Assembly: GCA_023392615.1 (NCBI GenBank)
Contig: JAEVYT010000040.1
Location: forward strand, 29,919 to 93,918
DNA length: 64,000 nt
Direction of reading: 5' to 3'
Source: Bacillota bacterium
Lineage (GTDB): Bacteria > Bacillota > Clostridia > Lachnospirales > Lachnospiraceae
Every line of letters starts with the position of its first letter. Positions within the stretch are counted from its first letter, which is position 1. A program made the position numbers and the translations under genes. Below are positions 8,800 through 17,707 of this stretch, in pieces. The notes below the pieces were generated by a model. The model ran no database searches. It was not told where the DNA came from and was given only the letters and a program-made list of their open reading frames with translations.

Positions 8800-9576
8800 A
8801 TGTTATTAGTTGTTGATGTGGGAAATACAAATATAACGTTAGGTGTATTTGAAGATGTAAATCTGAAGGCAACCTTTCGTTTGACAACAAATACGGCCAG
8901 AACTTCAGATGAGTTTGGCTTATTAATCTGCAATCTATTGGTTGCCAGAAACATTGATATAAAAAGTATTAAAGAGGTTACAATTGCCTCAGTCGTACCG
9001 AAGATTATGTACTCATTAAACTCCGGTATTATAAAATATTTAGGGATTACTCCATTAATAGTTGGTAGTGGTACTAAGACTGGGCTAAAGATTGCTACTA
9101 GTAACCCGAAAGAAGTGGGAGCTGATAGAGTAGTAGATGCAGTTGCTGCTTATGAGATTTATGGTGGGCCTGTTCTTGTAATCGACTTTGGAACTGCCAA
9201 TACCTATGATTTAATCACGGAGGATGGCTCCTTCATAGCAGGAGTTACTTCGCCGGGTCTGAGAATATCAGCAAATGCACTCTGGAATGACACAGCGAAG
9301 CTTCCCGAGATAGAGATTGCAAAGCCGGATACCATACTTGCCAAGGATACAGTTACTAGTATGCAGGCAGGTCTCGTATTTGGATGCATTGGACAAACGG
9401 AGTATATTGTTAGAAGAATGCAAAAAGAAGCCGGCATTGATAACCTCAAAGTAGTTGCCACCGGAGGGTTAGGAAAAATAATCTCGGAAGCCACAGATGT
9501 GATTGAAGTATATGATGGTAACCTCACATTAAAGGGATTAAAGATTATTACGGATAAAAATTCTCATAATAAGTAA
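8800..9576 (+). CDS. coaX: Type III pantothenate kinase
   Basis: Phosphorylates pantothenate in the first step of coenzyme A synthesis; the type III enzyme has the ASKHA fold and needs a monovalent cation. Motifs: DVGNTNITLGVF at the N-terminus (phosphate-binding), PKEVGADRVVDAVAAYE, and VIDFGTANTYDLI. 258 residues is normal. It is followed by a strong terminator-like hairpin, so it probably ends a transcript that may begin at argF. Confidence 0.94.
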   Translation: MLLVVDVGNTNITLGVFEDVNLKATFRLTTNTARTSDEFGLLICNLLVARNIDIKSIKEVTIASVVPKIMYSLNSGIIKYLGITPLIVGSGTKTGLKIATSNPKEVGADRVVDAVAAYEIYGGPVLVIDFGTANTYDLITEDGSFIAGVTSPGLRISANALWNDTAKLPEIEIAKPDTILAKDTVTSMQAGLVFGCIGQTEYIVRRMQKEAGIDNLKVVATGGLGKIISEATDVIEVYDGNLTLKGLKIITDKNSHNK

Positions 9577-9608
9577 ACATAAGCTAGAGGGATATTTCAC
9601 ATAACATG

Positions 9609-9645
9609 GAGCTGTTGCAAGGTTGTATTGCAACAGCTCTTGCAA
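9609..9645 (+). terminator. Intrinsic terminator-like hairpin after coaX
   Basis: Perfect 12-bp stem GAGCTGTTGCAA/TTGCAACAGCTC (9609-9620 with 9628-9639) with a 7-nt loop. The T-tract is weak. It lies within the N-terminal extension of the longest dusB reading frame, which supports the shorter dusB start. Confidence 0.65.
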
Positions 9646-9679
9646 TACGATAAATTCAATATTAAGAATTGAGGAAATC

Positions 9680-10648
9680 ATGAGTTTTCAAATTGGTAAT
9701 GTAAAGATTAATGGAAAATTAGTTTTAGGACCCATGGCAGGAGTTACCGACCTGCCATTTCGTTTATTATGTAAGGAAAAAGGGGCTGACCTTCTTTATA
9801 CAGAGATGGTAAGTGCCAAAGGAATTCAATACAATAATAAAAACACTGAGAATTTGCTTGAGGTATTGCCGGAAGAAAGACCTGTGGCTATACAATTATT
9901 CGGATCGGATCCGGATATTCTAAGTAATACGGCAAGGCTGATCGAGCATCGTAACTTTGATATTTTGGACATTAATATGGGATGCCCAGTACCGAAAGTA
10001 GTTAATAATGGTGAGGGTTCTGCATTAATGAAGAATCCGAAACTGATTGGTGAAATAGTACGGAAAGTATCACAAGACTATAGTAAACCGGTTACAGTCA
10101 AGATTAGAAAAGGATTTCATGAAGAAAATGCTGTTGAAGTTGCGAAAATTGCACAGGAAAACGGAGCAGCGGCTGTTGCAGTTCATGGAAGAACGAGAGA
10201 ACAGTATTACAGTGGCACCGCGGACTGGGAGATTATACGCAAAGTAAAGGAAGCAGTTAGTATACCGGTTATTGGCAGTGGTGATATCTTCTCTGCTGAG
10301 GATGCAAAAAGGATGCTAGAGCAAACCGGTTGTGATGGTCTTATGATTGCGAGAGGAACCAGAGGCAACCCATGGATATTTGAGCAGATTAAAGCTTATT
10401 TAGAGACAGGACATCTGTTACCAAAGCCACATTTCTCCGAAGTCAGAGAAATGATTGTCCGTCACGCACAGTTATTGGTCGAATTTAAGGGAGAATTTAT
10501 TGGATTTCGTGAGATGAGGAAACATGTTGCGTGGTATATGACCGGATATCCGGGTTCGGCTAAGTTTAGAGGTAGCGTAAATGAGATAGAAAACCTGGAG
10601 GATCTATTCCGTTTACTGGAAAATTATCAAAATCATCTTGAAAAATAA
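9680..10648 (+). CDS. dusB: tRNA-dihydrouridine synthase, DusB type
   Basis: FMN-dependent reductase that makes dihydrouridine in the tRNA D-loop. Family features: LGPMAGVTDLPFR at the N-terminus, catalytic Cys102 in NMGCPVPKV, VKIRKGF, AVHGRTREQ and the FMN-phosphate loop VIGSGDIFS. The 322-residue length fits DusB. Start 9680 follows GAGG by 5 nt and gives the standard MSFQIGNVKI beginning. An upstream in-frame start would be encoded across the coaX terminator. Confidence 0.93.
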   Translation: MSFQIGNVKINGKLVLGPMAGVTDLPFRLLCKEKGADLLYTEMVSAKGIQYNNKNTENLLEVLPEERPVAIQLFGSDPDILSNTARLIEHRNFDILDINMGCPVPKVVNNGEGSALMKNPKLIGEIVRKVSQDYSKPVTVKIRKGFHEENAVEVAKIAQENGAAAVAVHGRTREQYYSGTADWEIIRKVKEAVSIPVIGSGDIFSAEDAKRMLEQTGCDGLMIARGTRGNPWIFEQIKAYLETGHLLPKPHFSEVREMIVRHAQLLVEFKGEFIGFREMRKHVAWYMTGYPGSAKFRGSVNEIENLEDLFRLLENYQNHLEK

Positions 10649-10719
10649 CCAAAGCCATAACGGAAAATGAATTATTAATATATAATTGTAACAAATATTT
10701 GGATAAATATAAAAAATTG

Positions 10720-10747
10720 TTGATTTTTTTGGAAATTGCGTTATAGT
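10720..10747 (+). promoter_or_regulatory. Promoter of asd
   Basis: TTGATT (10720-10725), 16-bp spacer and TATAGT (10742-10747), 55 bp before the asd start codon. The 150-bp gap after dusB shows nothing else. Confidence 0.5.
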
Positions 10748-10801
10748 ATACTTACAAGAAAGACATATGTATGCCGTACAGAAACAAGTGGAGGTTTAGG
10801 A

Positions 10802-11884
10802 ATGAGTAAATTAAGAGTAGGTATCCTTGGTGGTACAGGAATGGTTGGTCAGCGTTTTATATCATTGCTGGAAAATCATCCATGGTTTGAAGTCGTTACA
10901 GTAGCAGCGAGTCCTAGAAGTGCAGGAAAAACATATGAAGAAGCAGTAGGGAACCGTTGGAAGATGGCTACACCGATGCCGGATAGTGTAAAGAAACTTA
11001 TCGTTAAAAATGTGAATGAAGTTGATGAAGTCAGCGCAGGAGTTGATTTTGTTTTTAGTGCAGTAGATATGACAAAAGATGAGATAAAGGCAATAGAGGA
11101 AGCATATGCACAGGCTGAAACACCAGTAGTATCAAACAACAGTGCACATAGATGGACGCCTGATGTACCGATGGTTGTGCCAGAGATTAATCCGGAGCAC
11201 TTGGAAGTGATTGAAGCACAGAAGACTCGTCTGGGTACAAAGAAAGGTTTTATTGTTGTAAAACCAAATTGCTCCATCCAGAGTTATACACCTGCTTTGA
11301 ATGCATTAAAGCAATTTGGACCAAAGCTTGTAGTAGCAACTACCTATCAAGCAATCTCTGGTGCAGGTAAAAACTTTACGGATTGGCCGGAGATGCTAGA
11401 TAATGTAATCCCATATATCGGTGGGGAAGAAGAAAAGAGTGAACAAGAACCATTACGTATCTGGGGTAAAGTAGTGGATGGTAAGATTGTAAAAGCTGAG
11501 TCACCAGTTATTACCACACAGTGTCTTCGTGTTCCGGTAACCGATGGTCATACTGCAGCAGTATTTGTAAACTTTGAGAAGAAACCTACCAAGGAAGAAA
11601 TCTTAAAAGCTTGGGCAGAGTTTAAAGGACTCCCTCAGGAGCTTGAACTACCTAGCGCTCCAAAGCAGTTTATCAAATACTTTGAAGAAGATAATCGCCC
11701 TCAGGCTAAGCTTGATAGAGATTATGAGAACGGTATGGGAGTATGCTTTGGCAGACTTCGTGAAGATATCGTTTTCGATTATAAATTCGTAGGCTTATCC
11801 CATAATACAGTTCGTGGTGCAGCGGGCGGCGCAGTTTTAATCGCTGAACTTTTGAAAGCACAGGGATATATCACAGCGAAATAA
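10802..11884 (+). CDS. asd: Aspartate-semialdehyde dehydrogenase
   Basis: Reduces aspartyl-phosphate to aspartate semialdehyde, the branch point to lysine/diaminopimelate, threonine and methionine. N-terminal NADP-binding motif GILGGTGMVGQRF and catalytic Cys157 in KPNCSIQSY. The 360-residue form with PNCSIQ belongs to the archaeal/fungal-type subgroup found in many Lachnospiraceae rather than the longer proteobacterial type. The ATG at 10802 is preceded by GGAGG at 10790-10794. Transcribed alone between a promoter and a very strong terminator. Confidence 0.95.
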   Translation: MSKLRVGILGGTGMVGQRFISLLENHPWFEVVTVAASPRSAGKTYEEAVGNRWKMATPMPDSVKKLIVKNVNEVDEVSAGVDFVFSAVDMTKDEIKAIEEAYAQAETPVVSNNSAHRWTPDVPMVVPEINPEHLEVIEAQKTRLGTKKGFIVVKPNCSIQSYTPALNALKQFGPKLVVATTYQAISGAGKNFTDWPEMLDNVIPYIGGEEEKSEQEPLRIWGKVVDGKIVKAESPVITTQCLRVPVTDGHTAAVFVNFEKKPTKEEILKAWAEFKGLPQELELPSAPKQFIKYFEEDNRPQAKLDRDYENGMGVCFGRLREDIVFDYKFVGLSHNTVRGAAGGAVLIAELLKAQGYITAK

Positions 11885-11952
11885 ATCATCTATTATAATA
11901 GCCGAACTCATGAATTAGCAGAAACTTAAAAACAGTAATATATGCCATAGAA

Positions 11953-12025
11953 AAGGGCTTCTACAAAAATGTTCGTCGAGTATTTCACTCGTATGAATAA
12001 TATTTTGTAGAAGCCCTTATATTTT
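11953..12025. terminator. Bidirectional intrinsic terminator between convergent genes
   Basis: Perfect 16-bp stem AAGGGCTTCTACAAAA with its complement (11953-11968 with 12003-12018), continued inside by a CGAGT/ACTCG hairpin. A-rich and T-rich flanks on either side allow it to stop asd on the plus strand and the 12045-12749 gene on the minus strand. Confidence 0.9.
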
Positions 12026-12044
12026 AGTATTATTGATTTTGCAT

Positions 12045-12749
12045 TTACTTCTTCCTAAATACGTAACGAACAAATTCGATTGAATTATCTACATGTTTAG
12101 AATTTGCAACAATTCCAAGAACAAAAGGATCTGAGTTTTTAGTAATGTTTTTATATAATTCAGTATTGTTCATATAGATTCCGTAAGCGGTCTGATCCTT
12201 ATCTTCATCTGTATGAGTGATATAAAACTGATCTGTTAAAGAACTATATATATCGGTGGGTAATTGATCTGAAAGTTTTAAGAAACTTCCTGCGCTGGCA
12301 TATTTCTTAAAATATGATTCTGGAGCTATAATAACATCAACCTGTTTCGCACTAACGCGAGTGATTAATGCTTGCTCTAGATCCATGGATAAGGAGTCCT
12401 TCATAGAGAAATTATAATTATTACTTAATTCTATTTTTTCCTTTTTGGGATTCAGATTCAAATATTTTTCAAACCCACTTGTATACTCTGCGAGAAGCTT
12501 CTGATCTACAGGGCTACTAATCATTGCAGCATAAAAGCGTGTTGAACTAGGAGGATTGAGAATAGTATTGGCAGTATATGCGATTAATATAATCGCTACC
12601 ACAGTAACCAGAGCATGAAATTTATAGTACTCCGATAAATATTCGATTTTCTTTCGGAAAGGCATATCCTTTAATTTTTCTCTTTCCGTTTGTTCTTTTC
12701 GTGGTTGATAAATTAAAGCATCATCATCCAATCTTGTTTGTTTTGACAT
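12045..12749 (-). CDS. Membrane-anchored protein with solute-binding-like domain
   Basis: 234 residues: a charged cytoplasmic N-terminus of about 45 residues, one membrane segment (ALVTVVAIILIAYTANTIL, about 47-65), then an extracellular domain. The C-terminal half (VDVIIAPESYFKKYA, YGIYMNNTELYKN, VDNSIEFVRYVF) resembles the second lobe of ABC-type extracellular solute-binding proteins, but it is too short for a complete one and has no lipobox. Function unknown; a tethered sensor or assembly factor is possible. It is downstream of another minus-strand membrane-anchored gene, across a 480-bp gap. Confidence 0.75.
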   Translation of the reverse strand: MSKQTRLDDDALIYQPRKEQTEREKLKDMPFRKKIEYLSEYYKFHALVTVVAIILIAYTANTILNPPSSTRFYAAMISSPVDQKLLAEYTSGFEKYLNLNPKKEKIELSNNYNFSMKDSLSMDLEQALITRVSAKQVDVIIAPESYFKKYASAGSFLKLSDQLPTDIYSSLTDQFYITHTDEDKDQTAYGIYMNNTELYKNITKNSDPFVLGIVANSKHVDNSIEFVRYVFRKK

Positions 12750-13000
12750 AGTAAAACCTCTCTATTTCTTCGTGAATTTATGATAAAATTCAACGGTATT
12801 AGTATTGCTAATAGTGTACCATAATATTGTTAATTAGCATAGAAAGCAAATATAAAATATCTATAAAAATAATATGACCTGATCGGAATGATGAGATGCA
12901 GAATAAATCGTCCCAATTTGGAAATAAGTATGATTAGGAAAGTTATAGCTTTAGTCAAATAGATTAACCTCAGAGATATCACCTGGGTATCTATAAAAAT

Positions 13001-13150
13001 GGCGGGGGAATTATCAATCCATGAAGAGACCGTTTATCGCCGTCGGTTCTTAGGTTGTGGCAGATAGAACATCTGTTACGAACTTATGAACCGTTACGTG
13101 AGATAACGAGTGGAAACGTGTCTCTGAAGGATGATAATTCCCCCACCTTA
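13001..13150 (+). ncRNA. Candidate rod-shaped structured RNA, 6S-like
   Basis: The only notable structure in the 480-bp gap 12750-13228. A closing stem of 12 perfect pairs (13004-13015 with 13133-13144) continues as ATCC/GGAT, AGAGAC/GTCTCT and CGTTT/AAACG. A bubble follows in which the 3' strand can form its own GTTA/TAAC hairpin, then a second long stem (CGGTTC/GAACCG to CAGAT/ATCTG) with loop AGAAC. Closing stem, central bubble with a 3'-strand hairpin and terminal stem is the 6S RNA plan. Strand is uncertain: on the minus strand the closing stem is followed by ATTTTTAT, so it could instead terminate the 13229-14851 gene. Confidence 0.4.
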
Positions 13151-13228
13151 CTTTGTAACCTATATTGTGATAAACATCTTAAACTTAATAGGGCGCTCCC
13201 TAGTTAACTAACCACGAAACCTATGTGA

Positions 13229-14851
13229 TCATGGCTGAATTTGAGAGCCAAGCGCAAGCTTTCCTAATAGGGAGCCAAGATTAAGTCCAAGTTTCTCGGA
13301 CAGTGACTGAAGGTATGCCCCGATATTAATGGTAGAATAATAGTCTTGAATATTCTTCATACTATAAACCTTCGCATCTTGGTTCGGCATGGTTGGTTTG
13401 AAGTCTTTTATCGGTGTAATAGAGCTGTCTATGGTGGCTAATTTCGTAGTTCCTAGTTCAATTGTAGTTTTATTCATTTGTGTTTCATCTTTTATAGAAA
13501 AATCACTTGTTATCTGAAGACCCATCAAATCAGATGAGGATAAGTAATATGTGCCGGAGTGGAGTGAATGTTTCTTTTTGCTTACTGTTTTGATGTCTTT
13601 ATATTTAAGATCTATGTCGATGTCTTTCAAATCGGTTTTAGCTGAATTACTTAAAGTCACTACAGCATCGCCATTTACTACTCCATTACTCATTTTGTGG
13701 CTACCGGTTACATTAAATGCAGTGTAGCCTTCTTCGTTATTAATGTAGAAATTATATTCTTGATAATATTTTTTGGTTAACAGACCATATCCAAAAGAAG
13801 CTTTAGAAGCCTGTGTTGAGATATTGCGTCCCACTATATTGCCAGCACCATCTACGTATACGATCATCTTAATATCTTTATCAATCAGAGTCTCTGTACT
13901 TTTTTGTAGATTTGCTATTGCATCATTGATGGATGATTGATAATCATTTTTTGATAAATTGTATAACGGAAGTAAATTGATTATGTAATCATCGCTCTTT
14001 GCTTGATCAAGAACAGCTTCAATAATATTTTTAGTATCTTCATTTGTAATGGTCACTGTTAATTTGGTACACTGTTTAGATAAGTTATCTAGTTTATAAA
14101 CTGAATTATCATTTCGTTCTACTTTTGTTATATGATCAACAATAATGTCATTATATCGTTCTAGGAATTTGATTGTATCTGCGCTAGAAGGTATCTTTAC
14201 CTTCTTTGAGATTTCTTGATTATCTTTATCATTATAAAAATTGATATAAGCGTTACTTAATTCAGGGATTCTTGCAAGATATTTTTTGGTATTTGCATCC
14301 TGAAATAATTCCATTGATAGAATATTTGTTTTGTTCAAAGTCAGCCCGAGAGTTTGATTTAAGATATTATCCTTTTTTTCATATAAAAGATTTAAGCCAA
14401 CACTATCAAATGTAATACCTATTTGACTTTCCAAATCTTTAAGGCTTAGATTGACAGAGCGTTTCATTAAGGAGTCTACGGAATTACGATCTATGGACAC
14501 GTCGGTTTTCATCTGATAGGCATTATCTTGTGTTGATGAGGTAACAACAGGAACATAGTTGTGAATTGCTTCTGACATTGTACGCTTTTCGACGAATGAA
14601 TAATATTCTGCAGGGTTTTTTGTCACCTTGGCGAAAGAATTCGATAGATTATCTCTAAATGCGTAGGCAGTGAGTGATCCGGTTGTGATTAATAATAACA
14701 ACAGTATCAATGAAAACAATATGAACGGTTTTTTTCTACTACTTCCTGTGTAAGCAATGCCTTGGGTTAAGTCCATTGGTTCTAATTGAATACCAGGGGT
14801 CGGTTCACTGTCCGGAGTTTGAGAATTTTGATGAATGTTGTTTTCTTCCAT
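13229..14851 (-). CDS. Large membrane-anchored extracellular protein, unknown
   Basis: 540 residues. A Pro/Thr/Gln-rich cytoplasmic N-terminus of about 45 residues leads to one membrane segment (FILFSLILLLLLITTGSLTA, about 43-62), then a 470-residue extracellular region predicted to be beta-rich, with no cysteines and no recognised catalytic motif. It is Lys-, Asn- and Ser-rich. Single-pass topology with a large outer domain resembles Lachnospiraceae surface proteins of unassigned DUF families. A ribosome binding site (GGGGAGG on the minus strand) precedes the ATG. No function is proposed. Confidence 0.75.
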   Translation of the reverse strand: MEENNIHQNSQTPDSEPTPGIQLEPMDLTQGIAYTGSSRKKPFILFSLILLLLLITTGSLTAYAFRDNLSNSFAKVTKNPAEYYSFVEKRTMSEAIHNYVPVVTSSTQDNAYQMKTDVSIDRNSVDSLMKRSVNLSLKDLESQIGITFDSVGLNLLYEKKDNILNQTLGLTLNKTNILSMELFQDANTKKYLARIPELSNAYINFYNDKDNQEISKKVKIPSSADTIKFLERYNDIIVDHITKVERNDNSVYKLDNLSKQCTKLTVTITNEDTKNIIEAVLDQAKSDDYIINLLPLYNLSKNDYQSSINDAIANLQKSTETLIDKDIKMIVYVDGAGNIVGRNISTQASKASFGYGLLTKKYYQEYNFYINNEEGYTAFNVTGSHKMSNGVVNGDAVVTLSNSAKTDLKDIDIDLKYKDIKTVSKKKHSLHSGTYYLSSSDLMGLQITSDFSIKDETQMNKTTIELGTTKLATIDSSITPIKDFKPTMPNQDAKVYSMKNIQDYYSTINIGAYLQSLSEKLGLNLGSLLGKLALGSQIQP

Positions 14852-15009
14852 AATTTCCTCCCCATTAATACATATTGAATAAAATTAATATCCGATTCGT
14901 TGGATATATTATAAATAGTATATTTAAAACCCCGTAATATGTCAAGAAATGCAATAATAATACACGAATTTTAAGGAGTTTTTTTGTTTTTATTATTCTG
15001 CGTTTTCTG

Positions 15010-15038
15010 TTGAAATGGATCCTAGGTTATAATATAAT
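15010..15038 (+). promoter_or_regulatory. Promoter of the cellobiose phosphorylase gene
   Basis: TTGAAA (15010-15015), 17-bp spacer and consensus TATAAT (15033-15038), 39 bp before the start codon. No CRE-like catabolite operator was obvious. Confidence 0.75.
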
Positions 15039-15077
15039 GGTCACTGAGAGTACAAATAGTTATAAGGAGGACTTTAA

Positions 15078-17516
15078 ATGAAATATGGTTTTTTTGATGA
15101 TGCACGGAAGGAATATGTTATTACGACACCTACTACACCATATCCGTGGATCAATTACTTAGGCTCCCAGGAGTATTTTACATTAATCTCCAACACGGCG
15201 GGAGGCTACACTTTTTACAAGGATGCGAAGTTGAGAAGAATCACAAGATATCGTTATAATAATGTTCCGCTAGATTTGGGTGGCGGTAAATATTACTACA
15301 TCAACGATGAAGGTGATGTTTGGTCTCCGGGCTGGGCACCGGCTAAAGCAGAATTGGACAAGTATGAATGTAGACATGGTATGGGATACACTAAGATTAC
15401 CGGTTCCAGAAGGGGAGTGGAAACCGAAGTAACTTATTTTGTTCCTTTGAATGAAAATGTTGAAATTCATAAGGTGGTTGTTAAGAATACGACTGACAAG
15501 AAGAAACAGGTGAAATTATTTTCCTTTATCGAGTGGTGTTTATGGAATGCTCAGGATGATATGACTAACTTCCAGAGAAATTACAACACCGGTGAAGTAG
15601 AGGTTAAGGGCTCTGTTATCTATCACAAAACAGAATATAAGGAGAGAAGAAATCATTATGCATTCTTCTCTGTAAATACACCAATTGCAGGATTTGATTC
15701 CGATAGAGAAAGCTTTATGGGAACCTATAATGGTTTTGAAAATCCACAGGCAGTTTTGGCTGGTGAGTCCACCAATTCTGTTGCAGATGGTTGGCATCCA
15801 ATTGCTTCCCACTCTATCGCAGTGGATTTAGAGCCGGGCGAATCAAAAGAATATGTTTTCTTATTGGGTTATGTTGAGAATCCTGTTGAAGACAAATGGG
15901 AAAGCAAGAACGTTATCAATAAGACAAAAGCAGAAGAAATCATCGAGAAATTCTCTACTGTTGAAGCGGTAGATAAGGCATTTGATGAACTCGCTGCATC
16001 TTGGGATATGTTATTATCCAAATATACTGTTGACTCTGCAGATGATAAGTTAAATCGTCAGGTAAATATCTGGAACCAGTATCAGTGTATGGTTACATTT
16101 AACCTCTCTAGAAGTGCTTCTTATTTCGAGTCCGGTATCGGTAGAGGTATGGGCTTTAGAGATTCCAACCAGGATTTACTTGGTTTTGTTCATCAGATAC
16201 CTGATCGAGCAAGAGAGAGAATTATTGACCTTGCTTCCACTCAGTTAGAGGATGGTGGTGCATATCATCAGTACCAACCTCTTACTAAGAAGGGTAATGA
16301 TGAAATCGGTGGCGACTTCAATGATGATCCGTTATGGTTAGTACTTGCGGTAGTTGGATATATCAAAGAAACCGGTGATTTCTCAATCTTAGATGTGATG
16401 ACACCATATGATAATGATGATTCCAAGGCTACACCTCTGGCTGATCACTTAAAACGTTCCATCGATCACGTAATCAATAATGTAGGACCTCATGGATTAC
16501 CTCTTATCGGACGTGCTGACTGGAATGACTGTCTCAACTTAAACTGCTTCTCTACTGAGCCGGGTGAGTCCTTCCAGACTTCAACCAGTAAGGATGGCAG
16601 AGTAGCGGAGTCCGTTATGATCGCAGGTATGTTCTGTTATATCGGCGAAGAGTATGTGAAATTAATGGACAAGGTTGGTAATAAGGCAGAAGCAGATAGA
16701 GTTACTTCAGAAGTAGGCAAGATGCGTGATGCCATCATGGAACACGGTTGGGATGGCTCTTGGTTCCTTCGTGCATATGATGATAATGGCAATAAGATTG
16801 GTTCTGATGAAAATGAAGAGGGTAAGATCTTCATCGAATCCCAAGGTTTCTGTATCATGGGTAACTGTGGTGTAGAAGACGGTAAAGCAATTCAGACACT
16901 TGATGCAATCGAGGAACGTCTCGGAACCCAATATGGTCTTGTGTTACAGAATCCGGCGTTTACAAAGTATTACGTTGAATACGGTGAAATCTCCACTTAC
17001 CCTGCAGGTTACAAAGAGAATGCAGGTATCTTCTGTCATAACAATGCATGGATCATGATCGCAGAAGCTCTGATGGGTAGAGGCGATAAGGCGTTTGATT
17101 ACTATTCAAGAATCGCTCCTGCATATACAGAAGAGTATTCTGAGATTCATAGACTTGAGCCATATGTATATTCACAGATGGTAGCAGGTAAGGATGCAAA
17201 GCGTCACGGTGAAGCAAAGAACTCCTGGTTAACAGGTACCGCTTCCTGGAACTTTGTTGCAATCTCTCAGTCCATCCTTGGTGTAAAACCGGAATACGAT
17301 GGCTTACAGATAGATCCTTCCATTCCTCAGGCATGGGATAGCTATAAGATTACTCGTGAGTTCAGAGGGGATAAATATAACGTAACAGTTAAGAACCCTA
17401 ACCATGTATCTAAGGGCGTAGTGAAAATGATTGTAGACGGTAAGGAAGTGGAAGGTAATATCATTCCTGTAGCCGGTGACAAGAAGGTTCACGAAGTTGA
17501 AGTTGTATTAGGCTAA
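15078..17516 (+). CDS. Cellobiose phosphorylase, GH94
   Basis: Phosphorolyses cellobiose to glucose 1-phosphate and glucose in the cytoplasm, saving ATP during cellulose breakdown. 812 residues with no signal peptide. The sequence follows Clostridium thermocellum cellobiose phosphorylase closely from the start (TPYPWINYLG, RRITRYRYNNVP) through TNFQRN, NQYQCMVTFN and GMGFRDSNQDLLGF. The general-acid Asp lies in GRADWNDCLN around residues 481-484, and HRLEPYVYSQMVAG is the usual C-terminal core motif. Single-gene transcript between a consensus promoter and a strong terminator; cellodextrin transport genes are not in the window. Confidence 0.96.
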   Translation: MKYGFFDDARKEYVITTPTTPYPWINYLGSQEYFTLISNTAGGYTFYKDAKLRRITRYRYNNVPLDLGGGKYYYINDEGDVWSPGWAPAKAELDKYECRHGMGYTKITGSRRGVETEVTYFVPLNENVEIHKVVVKNTTDKKKQVKLFSFIEWCLWNAQDDMTNFQRNYNTGEVEVKGSVIYHKTEYKERRNHYAFFSVNTPIAGFDSDRESFMGTYNGFENPQAVLAGESTNSVADGWHPIASHSIAVDLEPGESKEYVFLLGYVENPVEDKWESKNVINKTKAEEIIEKFSTVEAVDKAFDELAASWDMLLSKYTVDSADDKLNRQVNIWNQYQCMVTFNLSRSASYFESGIGRGMGFRDSNQDLLGFVHQIPDRARERIIDLASTQLEDGGAYHQYQPLTKKGNDEIGGDFNDDPLWLVLAVVGYIKETGDFSILDVMTPYDNDDSKATPLADHLKRSIDHVINNVGPHGLPLIGRADWNDCLNLNCFSTEPGESFQTSTSKDGRVAESVMIAGMFCYIGEEYVKLMDKVGNKAEADRVTSEVGKMRDAIMEHGWDGSWFLRAYDDNGNKIGSDENEEGKIFIESQGFCIMGNCGVEDGKAIQTLDAIEERLGTQYGLVLQNPAFTKYYVEYGEISTYPAGYKENAGIFCHNNAWIMIAEALMGRGDKAFDYYSRIAPAYTEEYSEIHRLEPYVYSQMVAGKDAKRHGEAKNSWLTGTASWNFVAISQSILGVKPEYDGLQIDPSIPQAWDSYKITREFRGDKYNVTVKNPNHVSKGVVKMIVDGKEVEGNIIPVAGDKKVHEVEVVLG

Positions 17517-17538
17517 TAATATAATAGATTAGTAATGT

Positions 17539-17576
17539 GCTGCCAAAGTGAAATTATTTGCTTTGGCAGCTTTTTT
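17539..17576 (+). terminator. Intrinsic terminator of the GH94 gene
   Basis: Perfect 10-bp stem GCTGCCAAAG/CTTTGGCAGC (17539-17548 with 17561-17570) followed by six T. Confidence 0.95.
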
Positions 17577-17707
17577 GAGTTTTGTCTAGTTGAATTGGAT
17601 TAATTGCGTTTGCTATGATAATATAAGTAAGAGGGAAGAAGTGGGTAACATAGAATACATATTCATGATTACTGATATAGAACGGAAAGATGCAGGAGGA
17701 AAAACAG

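Noticed and set aside
9623..9679. Upstream extension of dusB
   Set aside because: Would translate across the coaX terminator hairpin; 9680 has the ribosome binding site and the family-typical N-terminus.
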